Assembly (NCBI GenBank): GCA_030386875.1
Contig: CM059573.1
Span: 26,453,891-26,517,890, forward strand
Direction of reading: 5' to 3'
Length of the DNA stretch: 64,000 nucleotides
DNA from: Morinoia aosen
Lineage: Eukaryota; Arthropoda; Malacostraca; Amphipoda; Talitridae
Shown: one piece after another, positions 35,015 through 45,757 of the stretch
Position numbering within the stretch: position 1 is the stretch's first letter
Layout: each line of letters starts with the position of its first letter
Program-made: the position numbers and the translations under genes
The notes under the pieces: model-generated
The model's input: only the letters and a program-made list of their open reading frames with translations
Databases searched by the model: none
Told to the model about the DNA's origin: nothing

Positions 35015-35261
35015 AGTTTTTAGCGTTTCTTATTTTAAAGAAATTGTTCATCTTCTACTGTTAAAGCAACGATCACGGCAATAGCTGGATCCAAATCATC
35101 CATGCTTGCCCAGTCACTTTCAAGAATGAACTGCCTTTTTTACGCAAGTATATTGACCGTGTGTGGTCAATTGAAAATTGTCAATTATGTTGTTCAAGCC
35201 AGACTTGAGCAAATAATTGATCGTGTATGGGCCGCTTTAGAACATGTAGTATTTTTCTCTC

Positions 35262-35546
35262 GTCGTAGCCGTGCGACCATCGAACTTGCCTCCGTCCAGG
35301 CAGACCCTGTTTCGAGTCCAGGCGCTGGTGGCGATTTTCTCTGTTGGGTATAGGGGAAAAATTCCAAGCACAATACCCCACTCTACCCAGGTGTCTGAAA
35401 TGGGTACGGGTCTTGACCGGGGGAAAGCGTCATGGCGTCCTGGCGTTAGTTATAAGACATTTGAAAATCCAATGTACGAGGTGATATGTATCATGCTTGA
35501 TTGGAAATAAAGCATCCGTAGATGCCTTCATTATTATTCATTATTC
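35262..35546 (+). mobile_element. tRNA-derived SINE (candidate)
   Basis: An A-box-like TAGCCGTGCGACC (35266-35278) and a B-box-like GTTTCGAGTCC (35309-35319) sit about 43 bases apart, as in RNA polymerase III promoters of tRNA-type SINEs. A body of about 200 bp and a CATTATT-type tail (about 35522-35546) follow. It interrupts the Penelope-like copy: sequence matching the inverted copy resumes at TACGCCATCCCATTCTGCC. No clear target duplication was found, and no second copy in this window. Confidence 0.6.
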
Positions 35547-35934
35547 ATTATTCTACGCCATCCCATTCTGCCCTCCGTTCCCATGCAGAGAAATGCGAAC
35601 TTCCAGTGCGATTGGAAGTAATTGCATCTACATCTGGTATTATAAATCTTCATATTTTAGAATCCCTGTATATTTTAACGGCAAAATCAGTTTTGAATGA
35701 TAGTCAGTCCGCTTTCCCCCTTCAGCTAGTTTAGGATGTATTTGTTGGTTTTTTCTATGATGCTTTTTTTCTCATCGTCTAACATTTTACCTGAAATTTT
35801 ACTGGATTTTGTGATTTTCTACCGACAGAAGTTGAAAATGACCTCACGGATCGAAACGTTCTTCTTTTAGTATTAGACTGTCTTAATAAAAATGTTGAAT
35901 TTAAAAGCGACTTTCTTTGCTCTTTTATTTATAA

Positions 35935-37750
35935 TTAGGATTTGCAAGAAGCAAAGCATAAATAATTATCCATTCTTGTAGTTGATTATAGCTAATACAT
36001 CTGTGTAAAACGTAACACATAAGCGTTCCTAGGAATTCTTTTATACTGCATTTACTACTGATTACTTAGTTTCATTAGCAGCAGTCCCTCAAAAACATGT
36101 CCTTGTGTTTCTCACTGATTCAATAGATTACTAATTAGAATTAACTAAAGGACCAATTGTTTCTCGATGTTCTACTTTGAGTCACACGTACGGATTCCTT
36201 CTCGTCCTCACTCATGGTTTCCGACAACAAAAGTGCGAATTAAAAGTCAAACCACTTTATACTTGGGCCTCAGCTGTGAACGCTTTTGTTTACAGAGTTT
36301 AAATTCATTAACATATAATCTGTATAACAACTAAAAATCTAAAACTTACTTCGATTTCCTCTAGTTAAAAATTATAACAAGCAAATTTTACAGCAAAATT
36401 TCTATCTAAATATCAGCCCCTCATTTTTGAAACCGCGTACAAATTTTTCTACCCAGTTGTTGGCTTAGTAACGTCTGCACTCGTGGCGCAGTTCACTCGG
36501 GAGCCTAGCTGGAAGGTGCCGGACTTCCTGATCGAGCAAGCGTCTCCTTGCGTTTTGCGGTGAAATTATATAAAAACAGCATTGTTTCAGCGGTTTTTGG
36601 ACTTCACCGATTTAAGCCGACGATTTTAAAATGTTGTATATAATGAATTAGTAAACATCAGTTTTCAAACACTGTCCGTCTCTTAATAAGAATCAGTAGG
36701 AATACATTATTTAAGCCTATGGATTTATTCTCACAAGCAATACAATAATTGATCAATTATTACTTAAAACTATTACAATGAACAGGTTGAAACACAAATA
36801 CTATACTTGTGAACTCGGCTGAGTACAGTGACTTCTAGAATCTAGAGCATCTCAAGTTATTTCTATAATTTCATGAATTCCAGAACACAAAAAACATAAA
36901 CGTGGCCGAAATGACGGGAATTTTTTTAACGTAAGATTATGAAATTAAGTTAATTGGTCGTATTAAGTAATAAAGCAAGCGAGAACTGTAAATTCCCTGA
37001 TAGATTTAAGTTTGATTGTATTTCAGAGCAACAGGGCTGCCATTTTAAATCATCCAATAAAGAGAAGATAGCTATTTCTTGACAGCTCGCTTCATCCATT
37101 CCATGATAAGACATGACATTCAAAATTCTTTTCAAGTACCAGTATAAAAAAAACACAGTACTGGTGTTTTTTTGAAACATTTTATTTGCAAATGCGTACT
37201 AACGGATATTTTGATTTTATTTGCTTTGTCGTAGATTCCTTCCCAGATTTTGTCCTTCTTTGACGTTGCACTACAGCTCGTAACGTTCTTTTTTATTTTT
37301 TCAAGTTTGACCTTTCGATCGTCTCAATTGGATGGAACAAATTTGAACGAACATAATTTTTCGTTTCTGTTAAAAATTTATTGATAGAAGTAAAAAGACG
37401 CTTTTGAAGAAATTACGTTTCTTTAATCAGCTTCCCCTTTAATAGATCCTCCAACCAGTTCGTGGCAGATACGTCACTATTTAACGAGAGTCGCTTCTGA
37501 AACTTGGCCTTGTAACCTAGATACGGTCGGCAACGATTAGTGTTGCAATATGGGCAAAGTGGCCTTTATTTCTTTGACTCATACTTAGGACGTCCATTGA
37601 TAAAAAAAACGCATACTTCGAGACAAGAACGTATCACTGGAAACCAAATGAGCTCCGTGGGAAAATGTGGTGAAATTTGTTATATCCACGTCATAGAGCG
37701 CCTGTGAAGAGACTTATCTCTTCTCAATTTTCAAGTTGCTTCTTTGGCAA
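35935..37750. other. AT-rich non-coding stretch
   Basis: No gene supported. A sequence at about 36480-36550 looked faintly like a tRNA but was rejected. The end of the stretch leads into the TSSK-like reading frame. Confidence 0.4.
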
Positions 37751-38683
37751 ATGGCTCCCCAAGAACGAAGTAATGAAAAAGAAGATGCAGATCTAAATAA
37801 CCCCGAACAGCTGTCAATTACCTACGATGGCTAGCGATGGATGATGCACAAGTTGATCGCCAGAGGAGGCTTTAGTCGCGTCTATGAAGCCAAGAGTGAC
37901 TAAGATGACCAAACTTTAGCGTGTAAAGTCGCTGTCTAAAAGAGTAATCCTAAAACATTTCTTAGGTTTTATAACACTGAAAAATAATGTGGGCAATTAC
38001 TTATCCATCCTAATATCGTTACAGTTTTCGCTAACAGGTTCATGGAACAGAGCCGAATATATATGATACTGATGGAATATTGTCGTTATGGAGACCTAAC
38101 TGGAATTTTCGACCGCCGAGATCCAAACTTATCATTGCGACATTCTCGCTGTGTTTTGCGGCAGCTGTCCAGTGCCCTCGAGTACATGCACGCGAAGAAT
38201 GTAGCTCACAGGGATCTAAAGTTAGAGAACATACTCATAGCAGGGAACATAGGCGACGAGCACCAACACTTGAGCATCCGCGTTGCTGATTTTGGTTTGA
38301 GTTCCATTGAGGCGACCACGTCTTTTTCGCGTCCAGGCACCCGATATACCATGGCGCCTGAAATGCTGAGCTCCAGAGGTCCTTACGATCCTTACCCTGC
38401 TGACGTCTGGGCTATAGGGGTTATTGCATTCTGCCTCTTGAACGGCACTTATCCTTTTGCTTTCAGAGGCACAGCTAAGAAACAAGTGTTCGAACAAAGA
38501 GACGCCACTTGGCGGAAGAGGTGCAAATCCTCTGTAGAAGGTTACCCGCCTGCTTACAGTTTCTTGGAGAAAGTTCTGACACCAGTTGTAAAAGCGAGGC
38601 CCACTGCGAAGCAACTTCGGCTCAACCCGTGGCTGAGAGCCCCCTGTCGGCTGAGCATCAACGGCTCCAGCGTTACTGCATGA
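37751..38683 (+). pseudogene. testis-specific serine kinase-like, stops in N-lobe
   Basis: One frame of 311 codons from ATG 37751 to a TGA shows a full kinase domain without introns. N-lobe: ARGGFSRVYEAK (glycine loop) and LACKVAV with the ATP-binding Lys, then HPNIVTVF. C-lobe: HRDLKLEN, ADFGLS, MAPEM, DVWAIGVIAFCLLNG and a final LNPWL. The order and wording fit the TSSK family (sperm-development kinases). Four in-frame stops (codons 28, 51, 63 and 79) all fall in the N-lobe. From ATG 38042 the remaining 213 codons are open with the catalytic Asp and DFG intact, but such a product would lack the ATP-binding lobe. No poly-A remnant is seen. Most likely a decaying gene or retrocopy. Confidence 0.8.
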
Positions 38684-39991
38684 ACAAATATTCAGTGTCA
38701 GCTCGGTGCGAGCTCAAGACGTGTTTTCTCCTCAAGATTACATCAGCTGGCTAAGTTAACGCTTGAAACATGCCTGTTTTCGTATCATTGTGAAATTGAA
38801 ACACAATATTTGTGTATCAGTGAGCTGCGTTTCTTCAGAACCGTACATAAACGATGTGTGCGTAACCGACTAACCGTTGCTTGCATTTTTTGTTGTGTTC
38901 AAATTTTAAATGGCTTTATCGATTTTACAACTATTTAAGGAGACGGATTAAATATGAAAACGTTTACTTCTTGTCATTGAAAATGAGTTCGGACTAGTAA
39001 CAGGTGTCTTTCAAGAAGACAGATCAAGAGTCGATCTGGTTACTCTGCAAAGATGGCGATTCAAAACTTTGAAGCAAAATCAGACGACCATAAAACGATT
39101 GCAGAATCTCAATCAATGTTGTAAAGAAATTAATTAATGTTATCATAGAATTATTCCATAATTAATATAATTATTATTGTTTTGTTCGTTCACTAACCAG
39201 CCATGAAAGCCTTCTTCCGCGGCAGTTTTTATGAATTGAATTACACGAAATCTAAGTCAGTGAGCACTTTGAGTAACATAACGACTCTGAAGAGTGCGAA
39301 AAAAAATTGGGTTGGCTCGTTTTCCAAATGAAAGTGCTTCGCAGTTAACGGTGGTCAGCTTAAGGACCGTTGTGTATCATATCAGTTTCTAAAAGGACCG
39401 TAGTTCTGGTGCATTTATAAGGTTTTAGGGCATTCGTATTGGCGTCTTTTTTGTCATGCGTGGTCTGTACAAGGGAATTAATTCAATAAATAAACCCAAC
39501 CCAGAATAAAAATTGAAATTTCTATCCCTTATGAAATATTCTAGACAAATTTTATCCAATATGTTCGCCAAAAGATGCGTTGATCTTAGTCAATCTGTCA
39601 GTGAATTGGGCACCGAAGTCGGACGTAATTTTTATCGTACTTAGCATGTGGTCGTTAGTTAATAGTACATTCATTAATAATAAAATTTTTACAAATAAGG
39701 AAACGAAACAATTTTCTGATGGACAAAATTTAACTCTATTGATGAATAATTCTTTCAGTGATACCTAAAAGGGACGTGATTAATATTACGTTGAGCAGAT
39801 TACTTCGCTTAATTAACAACCTTTACTGAACGCCCCTCTTGCTAATACTAAAGATTTAATTTGAAGAACAAATACACTGGTGCCAAGCTGAGGAGTGTAG
39901 TTATCTGGTTTTCATTTTCAACAAGGCTGGGCTTCCAGTAGAACAAGTGTATTCTTGATATTTTAATTTTGCCGTTAACGTTGCGCTTCTT
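38684..39991. other. AT-rich non-coding stretch
   Basis: No supported gene or repeat beyond short A/T-rich runs. Confidence 0.4.
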
Positions 39992-40101
39992 CACTTTGTG
40001 CATAGATTCCGCGTTCCCTCAACTCCATACTAAATGGTGCCTTCCTCTTTCCTCTCTTGGAACATCTTTGTCGTGGTTAAGGGAGGCTAAAACGTTCTTA
40101 T
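39992..40101 (+). repeat. unnamed ~360-bp interspersed repeat, 3' part only
   Basis: Matches the last third of copy 1 (13785-14139), from TTTGTGCATAGATTCCGCGT to GGTTAAGGGAGGCTAAAAC, nearly unchanged. Confidence 0.8.
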
Positions 40102-40756
40102 AATGCGCTTCTTAAATATTTAGTCTCTGACGGTTATTGGTGTTTTTCCCAAGTATTTGGTATCTGAGAGTTAATATTAAACTCCATAGTGCTCGCAGTT
40201 TTAGAGTTATAACATGTGTCCTGGATATTTGGAATCTGATGGTTCATGTCGAACCTCATGGATATTTGGGATCTCCACACTGAAAGTTAAAGCTATACTT
40301 CCTAGATATTTGAATTTTAACTATAAGTATAGTCCATCGACACGCTATGATTTCTGCAGCGAAAATTGCGCGAAGTTTTGCCGTGAGTTTAGATTTGTAG
40401 TGTTTTGTTTGGCGCGTTCGAAAAATCACGTCATCTGTAGACAAATTTGCACTGTTATTACACTTTTATTATGCTTCGAATACAAAATGAAGAAAATAAA
40501 AAAATGAATAGAATGTCTACCGGATTGAAAAAGCTTAAACAATTTGATTTAGTTTAATAGAAATCGTTTGAGGAAAATTTCTTTTTTGCTCAAAATCCAG
40601 GGGACAAACGGCAACCATTGGTTAGAGTTAGGCGATTGTGGGTGGAGCGTTAACACGCCAGGGGGAGTGTGAAGAGAAAAGCACTCTGTGTGGCCTTTAA
40701 CAAACTGATAACTTATGGCAATAATTTTGGTATGAAATCCTTAAAAAGAATGAAAT
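40102..40756. other. non-coding with degenerate GATATTTGG repeats
   Basis: TATTTGG(T/A/G)ATCT recurs at about 40157, 40225 and 40262, and a weaker form at about 40303, suggesting an old short tandem repeat. No gene is supported. Confidence 0.4.
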
Positions 40757-41120
40757 GGCTGTATCTGTGAAAATTAGCCCTCCTAGGGGATATGTGAGGC
40801 CTTGAGCTGCGTCTTAAAGGTAGGCCTTATTTTGGTTAAAATAAAACATGTTTTTTGTTTCGTTAAGGATACGCTTTTTTTCGCTTCACTGCTGTCCTGT
40901 CTTCCAGCATCTCTAACTTCCTTCTTCAACTTTAATCATGTTTCATAGCGTTCCTGCTTTATTAATGCAATAATGCTCCTTTCTTTTGAGATCTTATATG
41001 GGAACGCACCTTGTACATAGATTCCACGTTCCCTGAGCTCAATACTGAATGGAGCTTTCATCCTTTCTCACTTTCGAACGCCTTTGTTTCGGTTAGGGTG
41101 CCTTAAATTAACTTGCCTAA
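40757..41120 (+). repeat. unnamed ~360-bp interspersed repeat, copy 4
   Basis: Colinear with the copies at 13785 and 32500: AAATTAGCCCTCCTAGGGG, GGTAGGCCTTATTTTGG, TTCACTGCTGTCCTGTC, GTACATAGATTCCACGTTCC, ending GGTTAGGGTGCCTTAAATTA. More diverged than the truncated copy at 39992. Confidence 0.8.
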
Positions 41121-42903
41121 TATAATCTGAAAAAATGGAATCTAAATTATATAAACATTGTTTAACTTATTTTTGAGCAAAAGAGACATGATCAAATAAA
41201 GGTTTCAAGGTACATAAGATAGAAGGCCGAGTTATTTCCAGAAGTGGAGGACAACAACGGTTTGGTGAGCGATTCATTCGACGTGGCACGGTGCGTCAAG
41301 CATACAGGCGAGTCAAAAAAGAAACGACGTCTAAGAGTGTTGCGAGTCATCTTGTAACCCATTATAAATTTGCCTAAATACAACAACCTTCATGTTCAAA
41401 TGAGACGGTAGAGGATGCTAACTTACTCCAGCCGAGCGTATACATTCGGCATTACTGCGGGATCTACACCAGCATCAAATCAATCCTAAGCCACTCCAAA
41501 ACAAAGAATTACCGCTAATAAAAAGTGCCTGATGTCGATGCCAAGAAAGTTTATCTTTGATTAATCTTCTTATGTCATTATTTAATTTTAATTTCTTAGG
41601 AAAATTATGTAAGGTGTTGTTAGCAACTTAATTATACATTAATCAAAGTTTCAATTCAGAATAGGACTATGGTGTGTAATCATCTGACGACGTCGGTTGC
41701 TTAAAAGGTTCGTTGAAAACAGTTTCATTGCAGTCTCGATGATGTCGATACTGAGAACCCGCTTCTCTTAGGTAGAGTAAGGGTGCAGTCACACTACGAG
41801 CTGAGCAGAGCGCAATGATGTTTGTATACGCTTGAATGCAGAAACGCTTGGCTGTTCACACTGCAAGCGGAGCGGAGCGGCGCGCTCAGGAAATTCGTTG
41901 GGATTTTTTGACGTTCGCTGCGAGCGTTTCTCCGCGCCTCTACCTTTGGATCGCCATATCCTGCAGGGGTAGAATTGTCGTTTGATTTAAAAAGTATAGT
42001 ATATAACTAATACTTTGTACAACTAATCATCTAACAACTATAACTGAGAGTGTAAAATTTAATATTTAATTTTAATTTTACCCATTTGGGTCATTAAGCA
42101 TTTATTTCTTTTTTTATTTTGCTTTCTCTGATTTTAATTTTTATTATTGCTTCAATTTAAGGAATCTGCATTTATTTTTCTTGTTAGCAGTCTTAGTTGC
42201 CTATTGATTTCTTTTCGATTCTCTTTTTGGTTATAAATTTAGAGTCAATATGGTTAACTAAACACTTGATAGTAATGCGTAATTAAATCATTTACACAGC
42301 AATATGTGGAGTATTGTAGGCAATATAAAGAATTAATTAGTATAATTTTTCATTTTATTCATGGGTCGCTATGATGGCACCTTACGAACTAAAATTACAA
42401 GACTTTACAAGATAAATTTCTGCAGTAGAACTTCTTTTCCTTACTCTAAATAATGCGCTAGTGCAAGCCTACGGGCATCTTCTTCAACAAATGTAGAGGA
42501 TTTTTTACATGGAATGTACGCACGTTTTCAGTCTATTACAAGACAAATACACAGGGCAACAGGTATAAATAAACATTAATACATCAATGATACAATATAT
42601 ACAAAGGAGAAGGTATCTATAAAAAGCCCTTTCACTGGGTGATGTCTTAGCATATGCATGGCGAGAGACATTCATAAAAATCCAACAGGCAACTGAGAAG
42701 CAAACACTACAAAAGAGTGGTCCTCGTCCCTCAACTTAGCTCGACCATCACACGCGCCACACAAAATTGAGCTCTTCGCAATTGAATTACGTCACGGCGT
42801 GAAGTAAAGTGAACGACTAACTGTAGTTCCTGGGACGTCAGTGACCAATGCAAAACGTACTTGTGGTAACGTCAGTATCTTAATACGCGTTGGTAGTAAC
42901 AAA
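41121..42903. other. AT-rich non-coding stretch with one GC-richer patch
   Basis: No gene supported. A patch at about 41770-41960 (GCAGTCACACTACGAGCTGA, GCGGAGCGGAGCGG) resembles DNA-transposon ends of the Harbinger type, but no partner end was found. Confidence 0.4.
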
Positions 42904-43156
42904 TGGAGGGTAAATATGCAGAGTGTCCTAACCCACAAATGAGAGGTCAAAACTGGCACAGAGTAGAGTGAGTGATAATTTCCCCTCATAGCGGCGTAGA
43001 TGCCTTTCAGGCAGAGGTTCCTAGTTCAGTTCCTCGTTAGTAACTTGGCTAGGAAAAGCCAGTTTGGTAACCCTGCGATAAACACCACGCCTCTAACTTG
43101 AGTGTCCTGAAATTCTGTGTTTTGAGGGTTAGGACACTCTGCATATTTACCCTCCA
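42904..43156. mobile_element. MITE with 31-bp perfect terminal inverted repeats
   Basis: 253-bp element. Positions 42904-42934 are the exact reverse complement of 43126-43156 (ends TGGAGGGTAAATATGC...). A 6-bp direct repeat AACAAA flanks it (42898-42903 and 43157-43162). It has no coding capacity. The superfamily is not assigned from these features. Confidence 0.8.
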
Positions 43157-43162
43157 AACAAA

Positions 43163-45679
43163 CAATGCAAAAACTTACAAGAAAAATATCAAGCAATACA
43201 GTGCTTCTACAAAGTTAAATTTCGCAGTTGTAAGTAGCGTTCTGACCAACGAAGCTTCTTAAACCCGTTAAAGCATAAAAAAGTTAAAAAGCAGAGCCAA
43301 TTGAACTAGAAAGAGAGTATTCGAAGCTTATAAAGTCGCAATAGTCTGAAATGGAAAATTAGAAGTGAAAAATAGAGCCAGTGATGAGGAAAACCAAATC
43401 CACACGTGGTTCTCGGAAGATAGCTGAAGGTGTAGCAGAAAGCGCGACCTGCCTCAGAAGCCCGAGCTGGCACAGACGTGTTCACCAGCTCCCAGGTGTG
43501 ATGAAGGAACTTGGGCATGCAGCCCTCCATGGGGGCAGTACTAAGTCCTCAACACCGGCACAAAGGCTATCTAAGCTACTGGAACACTGACGACATTAAA
43601 ATTTTAAAAGCAGCTTGCTCCTCGTTAATTGCATTCAAACCCCCGATAGATAATATTTAACGGGTGTTAACAACAAAAACACGCCTTTTTGTGGTGATGT
43701 CCTCATTAAAAAATCAAGATATCGCTGCTGCAACACGTATGATGTGAAATGATTATAGTTATTTGCTGTAATCATACACTAATACTTGCAGCGACGGAAA
43801 GCAAATGCTATGTACAACAGCGGTTTCAACGCGAAGGACATCATTATTCTGTCTTCATGAACTTAAATTAAACATCAGAGCTCTACCAGACTCACTGAAC
43901 AACTTGTGTTCACATACAGGTGCGTTCTCAACTGCGTACTGTTTGAGAACAATCTTATTTGGATCATCTTAAATAAACAGTATGAACTCGTACTAGAAAC
44001 ATTCACATTTAATTAACATAATGGGATGTAAATACTGGTTACAAGTCTACCTCATAGATACTATTTATTTCGTGACATAGATACGTAACACGAAGACCGT
44101 TTCTTTTGCATCACCATGCATAAAAATTGTCCGTTCGTCTCACAACAGTTAACACTTACGCAAAGGAGAGACGCTTCAAAGCGGAGGAATGATCATCCAC
44201 TCCCAGATGTAAGCTTACAGCCTCCACAGTTAAACTTGTCACTAACTTTAAAACAAGATAGCCACAATACGATTAGCACTAAGATGTTTTAACGTTGATA
44301 TGTTCGAAAACTGAGCAAGACACAAAGTGGTTATTGATGAGTAAAAAGTTGAAATTGGCCAATTCACTTATGAAAAATTAATTGTTTGTTAATAATTATT
44401 ATTATTACGACGAGTGATTCACTTTTCTGAGATTAAGAGAATAAAATAACTCACATTTCTCATATCTCTTTGCCCGAAGACGACAAGATTGTATATAAAT
44501 CAAAACAGTGTCTTGTGATAAACTGAGTTTGTATCAATAGTCCGATGTAAATTATTTTACGCACAAACGGCAATTATATCCTAACCTAGCACAGCCTCTC
44601 TTGTCATTTAAAAGACATAACTCTAAAACAATTTGTGCCAACTTGAAACTTTAGCGCAAGTGCATATGATGCTTTAAGGCTACTTGTGTCGTCATTTAGG
44701 AAGTGATAATCTCTGTAAGAAGCAACGACACAATCACTATGTATAATTACTTGATAATTTGTAAATAACATTGAGAACTAAATAATGTGCGAGAGACAGA
44801 GAAACAAAGAGAGTGAGGAATTTGAGGTCATAATCATATTCATATTAGTGGCGCTATAAAACTGCTGGATTTTTAAAGTAACATTTGATAAACTTAGGAA
44901 AAATACTTCAAAACACAAACAATAGCGCTAACATTGTACAGACAAAAAAATAAGCGATGTATCCTATTTAGCTCAGAATAACCACAGTGCAAAGAATATT
45001 GACGAATATTTATGTAATAATACTTAGTAGAGGAAAAATGTACGAAAAATAATTCAGCATGCCGGTATTTCAATCGAAAACAAGAACTTGCCGCAACTTT
45101 AATTACAATGAAATAATGCTCAGAATTTCATCGAACAACTAAAATCATTAGCAGGTAAGAGAATGTAAAAGTAACGTATACCTAAAAGGAATACCCAAAA
45201 AAATTAAAATATAGTTCTCAGTTTTTCCTGGAAAGACGGTCCAACGAGACTAAATGCTACGTTCACGAATGTCTCGTCCGCTTTCAGTGACCATACGAGG
45301 CAGGACCTACTTCAATGTAGTGATCTATAGGGACGATAGTAATTCTTCCTTTTCATGAGTTATCATTAACAATCTACGCAAAATAATAGAGGATGAATAC
45401 ATAATAAGCTCAGTTCTTTCAGGAATACATTGAATCTTCTACATGTCGATAAAATTACTCAACTTCTTACCGTGGAGTAACTCTCACATCTACCTTACTT
45501 TAAGCATAACATTAGATAAGAATTAACAAACTGTCTTTTATCTCCCACGCTGTTACTTTCGGGACTAATGCAATTTATCAACTAAAACTGCCGTGAATAT
45601 TTCCCGTACTCAGCGCATGTTACAACAGCTTCAGTTATCGGGTAAAGCCAAAAGGCCTTTATTATCAGCAGTTCCAACG
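43163..45679. other. non-coding stretch with a GC-richer block
   Basis: At about 43380-43590 the base composition rises and both strands are open over about 70 codons. No family motif was recognised, and an unidentified exon cannot be excluded. The rest is AT-rich without features. Confidence 0.35.
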
Positions 45680-45757
45680 TCATGCACTCAGTACAGGTCG
45701 CAGGACGCCGTCTGGAGACTGCGCAGCCGCTCGGGTGTTCTCTGGAAGCTCAGTGAA
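45680..45757 (-). other. candidate terminal exon, unassigned
   Basis: On the minus strand a possible acceptor (TTCCACGTTCAG) is followed by 25 codons (FTELPENTRAAAQ...) and a TGA, then AATAAA at 45657-45662, about 20 bases on. Phase 0 would fit the protease-like gene's donor at 52896, giving an alternative 3' end. The evidence is only this arrangement and a local rise in GC. Confidence 0.25.

Larger units (their letters stand above)
34273..35236. mobile_element. internally deleted PIF/Harbinger transposon
   Basis: 964 bp with inverted ends AGCGGCCCATACACGATC and its complement at 35219-35236, flanked by the 3-bp duplication TTA (34270-34272 and 35237-35239), as is typical of PIF/Harbinger. 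Removing it joins GAGTTTTAGAAC, the same sequence as in the neighbouring Penelope-like copy, which proves the insertion point. Inside are a MADF-domain frame (plus strand, left) and the N-terminus of a Harbinger transposase (minus strand, right). The two convergent genes have lost their 3' parts, as expected for an internal deletion, so it cannot move on its own. Confidence 0.85.
33660..35932 (+). mobile_element. Penelope-like element, forward copy, interrupted
   Basis: Contains the end of the reverse transcriptase, the GIY-YIG endonuclease and, after two insertions (34273-35236 and about 35262-35546), the C-terminal tail and 3' end with TTTAGTATTAGACTGTC. The 5' part of the reverse transcriptase is absent, so it is truncated. 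Its 3' region pairs with the inverted copy at 33129-33591. Relics of a hammerhead-like core are seen at 35832-35857. Confidence 0.8.

Noticed and set aside
36480-36550. Possible tRNA (TGGCGCAGTTCA)
   Set aside because: No B-box of the GGTTCGANTCC type and no cloverleaf could be drawn.
38042-38683. Reading the kinase C-lobe as a functional short gene
   Set aside because: The same frame continues upstream into a recognisable N-lobe with stops, so decay of a full kinase is the simpler reading; a short product would lack the ATP site.
41770-41960. Harbinger-like end sequence
   Set aside because: Only one end-like motif is seen; no matching inverted end, target duplication or coding relic.
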